In this document: positions 33,762-37,371 of the stretch, one piece after another
How positions within the stretch are numbered: position 1 is the first letter of the stretch
Layout of the letters: each line of letters opens with the position of its first letter
DNA from: Mageeibacillus sp. UBA4314
GTDB lineage: Bacteria > Bacillota > Clostridia > Saccharofermentanales > Saccharofermentanaceae
NCBI GenBank assembly: GCA_002394605.1
Contig: DGUI01000021.1
Coordinates: 1-37,371, forward strand
DNA: 37,371 nt
Direction of reading: 5' to 3'
Program-made: the position numbers and the translations under genes
The notes under the pieces: generated by a model
The model's input: only the letters and a program-made list of their open reading frames with translations
The model's database searches: none
Told to the model about the DNA's origin: nothing

Positions 33762-35375
33762 TCAGGAGAAATCGATCATCGATACGAGACGTACGCCTTC
33801 ACATGATGCGAGTTCCTTGAGGATCTTCTCCGTAACGGGCTGCTCTACCGAGACAAATGCCTGTGCAGAAGACTTGTCCTTCTTATCCTTGCGTGCCCAG
33901 TGGAGGGACGAGATATTGATGTTGTGACGTCCGAGTGTGGTAGCGATCTTGCCGATAACACCGGGAACATCATCATTCTTGATGGCAAGGACAGTATCTG
34001 TCAGCGTGCAGTTCATCTCATATCCGTAGAAGGATACGAGGACTTCCGTATCGGGCTCGAATACTGTTCCTGCGAGAACGAGATCCTTACCGTCATCATT
34101 GTGGAAAGTAACCGTCACGAGGTTGTTGTACTTCTTAACCTTCTGATCGTATGTCTCACTGATCGTGATGCCGTACTCCTCAACGCACTCCTTGATGTTG
34201 ACATAGGATACGCCGTCAACGCCCATGCCCTTGAGGAGGCCGACGAGAAGGCTCATCGTAACGATCTCCATGCTCTGTGAAGCGATGCCGCCTGCATAGT
34301 TCACTTCGATCTTCTTGACGGGAGACTTCTCTGTCTGGTAGTACATCTTGCCCATCTTCTCTGCGAGGTTGCAGTAAGGCCGGATCGCATTGATGTCACC
34401 CTCGATGGCAGGCATGTTGAGTGCTGCGACCATCTCACCGTTAAGTGCTCTTGCAACGAGGTCTGCAACCTGTGAACCTACGTTATATGTAGCCTCTACG
34501 GTTGATGCTCCGAGGTGAGGAGTGATGTAGCAGTGAGGAGCGTGGATGAGCACGTTATCGAATTCCTGCTCACCGGGCTTCTTGTTGTAGGAAGGCTCTA
34601 CGTCGAATACGTCGATCGCAGCTCCTGCAACCTGTCCTTCTGCAAGCGCATCAGCGAGATCCTGCTCGTTAACAAGGCCGCCTCTTGCAGCATTAACGAT
34701 GCGTACGCCTCTCTTGCACTTATAGATCTGCTCCTTGGCGATCATGTTGTATGTCTCTTTCGTCTTAGGTGTGTGCATGGTAATGAGATCTACGACCTTA
34801 AGGAGGTCATCCAATGTCTCACATCTTGTTACACCGAGCTTCTCGAACTTCTCAGAAGGTACATAGGGGTCATATGCAACTACGTTCATGCCGATGCCCT
34901 TCAGCTTCCTTGATACGATGGAACCGATCCTTCCGAGGCCGATGACGCCGGCTGTCTTGCCTTCGAGCTCGACACCGATCCAGTTGCCTCTCCTGAAGTC
35001 GCCGGAGTGTACGCCGTTGTTGGCATCACAGAGGTTGCGGAACACTGCGAAAGCATGTGCTACGGCAAGCTCGCCTGCTGCCATGTTGTTAGCCGTGGGA
35101 GTGTTGAGCGCGATGACGCCATGCTCTGTGCAGGCAGGAACATCGATGTTATCGATACCTGTACCGGCACGCCCTACTACCTTGAGGCAGTCCGCATTGC
35201 TGAGCAGCGCTTCGTTGACCTTCGTAGCTGATCTGACGATGAGAGCATCACAACCCTTGATATGTCCTTCGATCTCTTCCTGTGTATGGCCGAGGTATTC
35301 CTCAACCTCAAAACCCTGATCTCTCAGACTTGTTACAAATTCTTCCGCGATGCTTTCAGTGATAAGGATCTTCAT
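33762..35375 (-). CDS. serA: D-3-phosphoglycerate dehydrogenase
   Basis: 537 residues, the long form. A NAD-binding domain has GVIGLGRIGSIVSRKLKGIG (about 143-162), the Arg-loop NAARGGLVNE and TPHLGASTVEA with the catalytic His. An allosteric substrate-binding domain follows (about 320-450), and an ACT domain with DVPGVIGKIATTLGRHNINISS (about 470-490) ends the protein. It catalyses the first step of serine synthesis, with serine feedback through the ACT domain in relatives. AGGAGG lies upstream of the ATG, and it follows the aminotransferase gene by 19 bases, so the pair encodes two steps of one pathway. Confidence 0.96.
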   Translation of the reverse strand: MKILITESIAEEFVTSLRDQGFEVEEYLGHTQEEIEGHIKGCDALIVRSATKVNEALLSNADCLKVVGRAGTGIDNIDVPACTEHGVIALNTPTANNMAAGELAVAHAFAVFRNLCDANNGVHSGDFRRGNWIGVELEGKTAGVIGLGRIGSIVSRKLKGIGMNVVAYDPYVPSEKFEKLGVTRCETLDDLLKVVDLITMHTPKTKETYNMIAKEQIYKCKRGVRIVNAARGGLVNEQDLADALAEGQVAGAAIDVFDVEPSYNKKPGEQEFDNVLIHAPHCYITPHLGASTVEATYNVGSQVADLVARALNGEMVAALNMPAIEGDINAIRPYCNLAEKMGKMYYQTEKSPVKKIEVNYAGGIASQSMEIVTMSLLVGLLKGMGVDGVSYVNIKECVEEYGITISETYDQKVKKYNNLVTVTFHNDDGKDLVLAGTVFEPDTEVLVSFYGYEMNCTLTDTVLAIKNDDVPGVIGKIATTLGRHNINISSLHWARKDKKDKSSAQAFVSVEQPVTEKILKELASCEGVRLVSMIDFS

Positions 35376-35394
35376 CTTATAATTCCTCCTGTTA

Positions 35395-36474
35395 TTACGC
35401 CTTCAGTTCTGCGATGGTCTCGCCTAAGACCTTGAGCAGTTCCCTGATCTCTTCTTCTGTCGTATCGGCCATGTGCGCGATCCTGAACGTCTTGTCCTTC
35501 AGTGCGCCGTAGCCGTTGCTGATGAGGTATCCCTTAGCCTGCATGGCCTTGTTGAGCTCTGCAAAAGGGATCCCCGTCGTATTCGTGATGCATGTTACCG
35601 TGTTGGACAGGTTGTCCGGATCTGAATAGAGCTCGCAGTTCTCCCTTGCCCAGTCCCTGACGATATCAGCAAGGTAAGCGTGTCTCTTGCATCTGTTCTC
35701 AACGCCTTCTTCAAGGATCCTGTCAAGCTGGTAATCCAGAGCGAACATGTGTGACTCTGAAGGAGTTGAAGGATACTGGTAAGGCTTCTCATCGATGAAC
35801 TTAACGAGCTCGACATAGTCGAAGTACAATCCTCTGTTAGGGATCGTCTTAGCCTTCTCGATAGCCCTGTCCGTTACGGATGCGATAGCCATTCCCGGAG
35901 GAAGGCCGAGACACTTCTGTGTTGAAGTGATGCATACGTCGATGCCGAGCTCATCAACGGGGATGTAGTCACCGCCCATTGAGGATACCGTATCAACACA
36001 GACGATGACGTCTGGATACTTCTTGTATACTTCCGCGAGCCTTGCCATGGGATTGTGGATACCCGTGGAAGTCTCGTTCTGTGTGATCGTGATAAGATCG
36101 TACTCACCTGTCTTAAGTGCATTGTCGATCATCTCAGGTGTTGTGATCTGACCGAGCTCTGACTCGAACAGGTCAGCGGCGATACCGTTAGCCGTGCACA
36201 TCTTGTACCATCTGTTGCCGAAAGCGCCGATGGAGAATACAGCTGCCTTCCTGGCAGTAAAACATCGAACAGCGCCCTCCATGAGTCCGCTTCCTGATGA
36301 AGTGGACAGGATGATCCTGTTCTTAGTTCCCATTACCTTCTGCATCTTCTCGGAAATGGACTGCTGCAGTGCCGAAGCATCCTTAGTCCTGTGGCCGATC
36401 ATGGGTGTGGCCATCTTCTCCAGAACATCGCTCCTGACCTCAACAGGTCCCGGAATGTACAATCTCTTGTGCAT
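35395..36474 (-). CDS. class V aminotransferase (phosphoserine or alanine-glyoxylate type)
   Basis: A 359-residue PLP enzyme starting MHKRLYIPGPVEV, a typical start of the serine-pyruvate/alanine-glyoxylate branch. It has STSSGSGLMEGAV (about 58-70), the PLP Asp in CVDTVSSMGGD, and the Schiff-base lysine in TSTQKCLGLPPG. Because it stands directly before serA, the most likely job is conversion of 3-phosphohydroxypyruvate to phosphoserine (SerC role), though it is not of the classical SerC subfamily. GAGGTG precedes the ATG. A TATAAT at 36512-36507 is the probable promoter. Confidence 0.88.
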   Translation of the reverse strand: MHKRLYIPGPVEVRSDVLEKMATPMIGHRTKDASALQQSISEKMQKVMGTKNRIILSTSSGSGLMEGAVRCFTARKAAVFSIGAFGNRWYKMCTANGIAADLFESELGQITTPEMIDNALKTGEYDLITITQNETSTGIHNPMARLAEVYKKYPDVIVCVDTVSSMGGDYIPVDELGIDVCITSTQKCLGLPPGMAIASVTDRAIEKAKTIPNRGLYFDYVELVKFIDEKPYQYPSTPSESHMFALDYQLDRILEEGVENRCKRHAYLADIVRDWARENCELYSDPDNLSNTVTCITNTTGIPFAELNKAMQAKGYLISNGYGALKDKTFRIAHMADTTEEEIRELLKVLGETIAELKA

Positions 36475-36506
36475 GATATCACCTCTTGTGTTTGAAATAC
36501 CGAGAT

Positions 36507-36512
36507 ATTATA
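36507..36512 (-). promoter_or_regulatory. -10 element of the aminotransferase-serA operon
   Basis: A perfect TATAAT on the minus strand, about 33 bases before the ATG at 36474. The upstream -35 (TATTAA, 17 bases away) is weak. Confidence 0.5.
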
Positions 36513-36618
36513 CACCAAGACGCCTCTTATTAATATATATATTTATGCTCCCGATCACCCCGAAATATCATTACTTTACACAAATCCCCCACTATTGTTC
36601 ATTCGGCGCCCCGCGACC

Positions 36619-36647
36619 TTGTAACATTGTTAAACTAATAATATAAT
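36619..36647 (+). promoter_or_regulatory. promoter of the OFA-family transporter gene
   Basis: TTGTAA (36619-36624) and TATAAT (36642-36647) are separated by exactly 17 bases. The GGAGGG site at 36658 and the ATG at 36672 follow at once. Ten of twelve consensus bases match. Confidence 0.75.
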
Positions 36648-36671
36648 CAACATGTTTGGAGGGTTCATGTT

Positions 36672-37371
36672 ATGGAGAATAAGTGGGTTCGCGCGGCTAT
36701 CCCCGCGCTTCTTCTGCATTGCAGCATCGGCACTGTCTACTGCTGGTCGATCTTCAGCAAGGAGATCGAGGCATACATCGGCTGGCCCAAGGAATCAATC
36801 GAGTGGGCGTTCTCTTTCGCCATCTTCTTCCTCGGAATGTCAGCAGCCTTTCTCGGCAATATAGTCGAGAAGGACATTCACAAATCTTCACTGATCTCGA
36901 CGATCTGCTTTACGCTCGGCATGGCCGGTACGGGCTTCTTCATCTGGTACGGCGGCGTCCACCAGCACAGTCTCGTATCGCTCATCGGTATCTATGTAAG
37001 CTACGGATTCATCATGGGTATCGGTCTGGGTACCGGTTATCTGTCCCCCGTCAAGACACTCATGCTCTGGTTCAAGGACCACAAGGGCCTGGCGACGGGT
37101 CTGGCCGTTGCAGGATTCGGACTTGCCAAGGCGATCGCATCCCCCATCATGCAGTGGATGCTCAAGCACCTCGGAAACGGCGGCGTCTACATGATGTTCT
37201 ATATCCTCGCAGGTGTTTATTTCGTATTGATGTTCATAGGATTCCTTCTCCTTAAGAAGCCCTCTGACTGGGTAGAACCCCAGAAGAAGGGCGAGAAGCC
37301 TTCCATCATGCAGATCCTCAAGACAAAGCCCATCTCCAACTACGTGGGCATCTGGATCATGTTCTACATCA
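36672..37371 (+). CDS. OFA-family major facilitator transporter, N-terminal part (cut by window edge)
   Basis: An open frame of about 233 codons from ATG 36672 to the window end. It has at least six membrane segments and MFS features: CSIGTVYCWSIFS near the start, YLSPVKTLMLWFKDHKGLATGLAVAGFG in the segment 4-5 loop and KKPSDWVEP after segment 6. This pattern fits the oxalate/formate antiporter (OFA) branch, which exchanges small organic acids such as formate, oxalate or lactate. The substrate is not determined. GGAGGG lies 8 bases before the ATG. It is the only gene of its unit visible here. Confidence 0.85.
   Translation, partial: MENKWVRAAIPALLLHCSIGTVYCWSIFSKEIEAYIGWPKESIEWAFSFAIFFLGMSAAFLGNIVEKDIHKSSLISTICFTLGMAGTGFFIWYGGVHQHSLVSLIGIYVSYGFIMGIGLGTGYLSPVKTLMLWFKDHKGLATGLAVAGFGLAKAIASPIMQWMLKHLGNGGVYMMFYILAGVYFVLMFIGFLLLKKPSDWVEPQKKGEKPSIMQILKTKPISNYVGIWIMFYI

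Overview
The window looks like a chromosomal stretch of a Clostridia-type Bacillota (Firmicutes), possibly a gut or rumen anaerobe. The evidence is strong AGGAGG-type ribosome binding sites, sigma-A-like promoters ending in TATAAT, a gene set with a LuxE-like acyl-protein synthetase, Na/Pi cotransporter with PhoU tail, iron-containing alcohol dehydrogenase, WYL regulator and OFA-type transporter, and G+C near one half by eye. No ribosomal RNA, phage module or CRISPR array is visible. Species cannot be named from this alone.

Layout. 1-985: a truncated luxE-like gene, a decayed IS3-family transposase fragment, a 109-base element bounded by perfect 20-base inverted repeats, and a tRNA-Leu(UAG) with its own promoter. 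1005-7656: a tight housekeeping operon, all minus strand, hisS-aspS-lepB-lepA-Na/Ca exchanger, behind a near-consensus promoter. 7742-9120: rsmE and an overlapping HAD phosphatase, divergent from an AIM24-family gene (9188-9862). 9863-10218 has no gene but holds a terminator and two tandem 51-base hairpin repeats. 10219-13259: Na/Pi cotransporter and iron alcohol dehydrogenase. 13349-16348: a three-gene unit of AAA/OLD-like ATPase, DUF4276 TOPRIM-like protein and hemW; the first two form a candidate defence-type pair. 16449-23751: alaS-HIT-YunG-like-EAL protein-CDF transporter-membrane protein, closed by a good terminator. 23812-25707: a WYL regulator and a small helical Avd-like protein. 25884-29691: a plus-strand pair of a UDP-galactopyranose-mutase-like flavoprotein and a large DUF2298 (YYY) membrane protein. 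29860-32664: an XRE regulator under two palindromic operators and a lipoprotein joining a propeller-like region to a solute-binding domain. 32729-36474: an aminotransferase and serA (serine synthesis), then a GH32-like protein lacking its nucleophile. 36672-end: the start of an OFA-family transporter.

How the parts fit. Most of the window is core translation and secretion (HisRS, AspRS, AlaRS, EF-4, RsmE, signal peptidase I, tRNA-Leu), serine synthesis, phosphate and cation transport. The accessory and least explained parts are the ATPase/TOPRIM pair whose ATPase has lost its Walker B glutamate and ABC signature, the flavoprotein/YYY pair, the Avd-like protein with no reverse transcriptase, the GH32-like pseudoenzyme candidate, and the structured repeats at 786-894, 9942-10043, 25784-25832 and 30355-30397. 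Several starts were moved to an internal ATG because the longest-ORF start overlapped the ribosome binding site (hisS, HIT, Avd-like, DUF2298, XRE, solute-binding lipoprotein, DUF4276).
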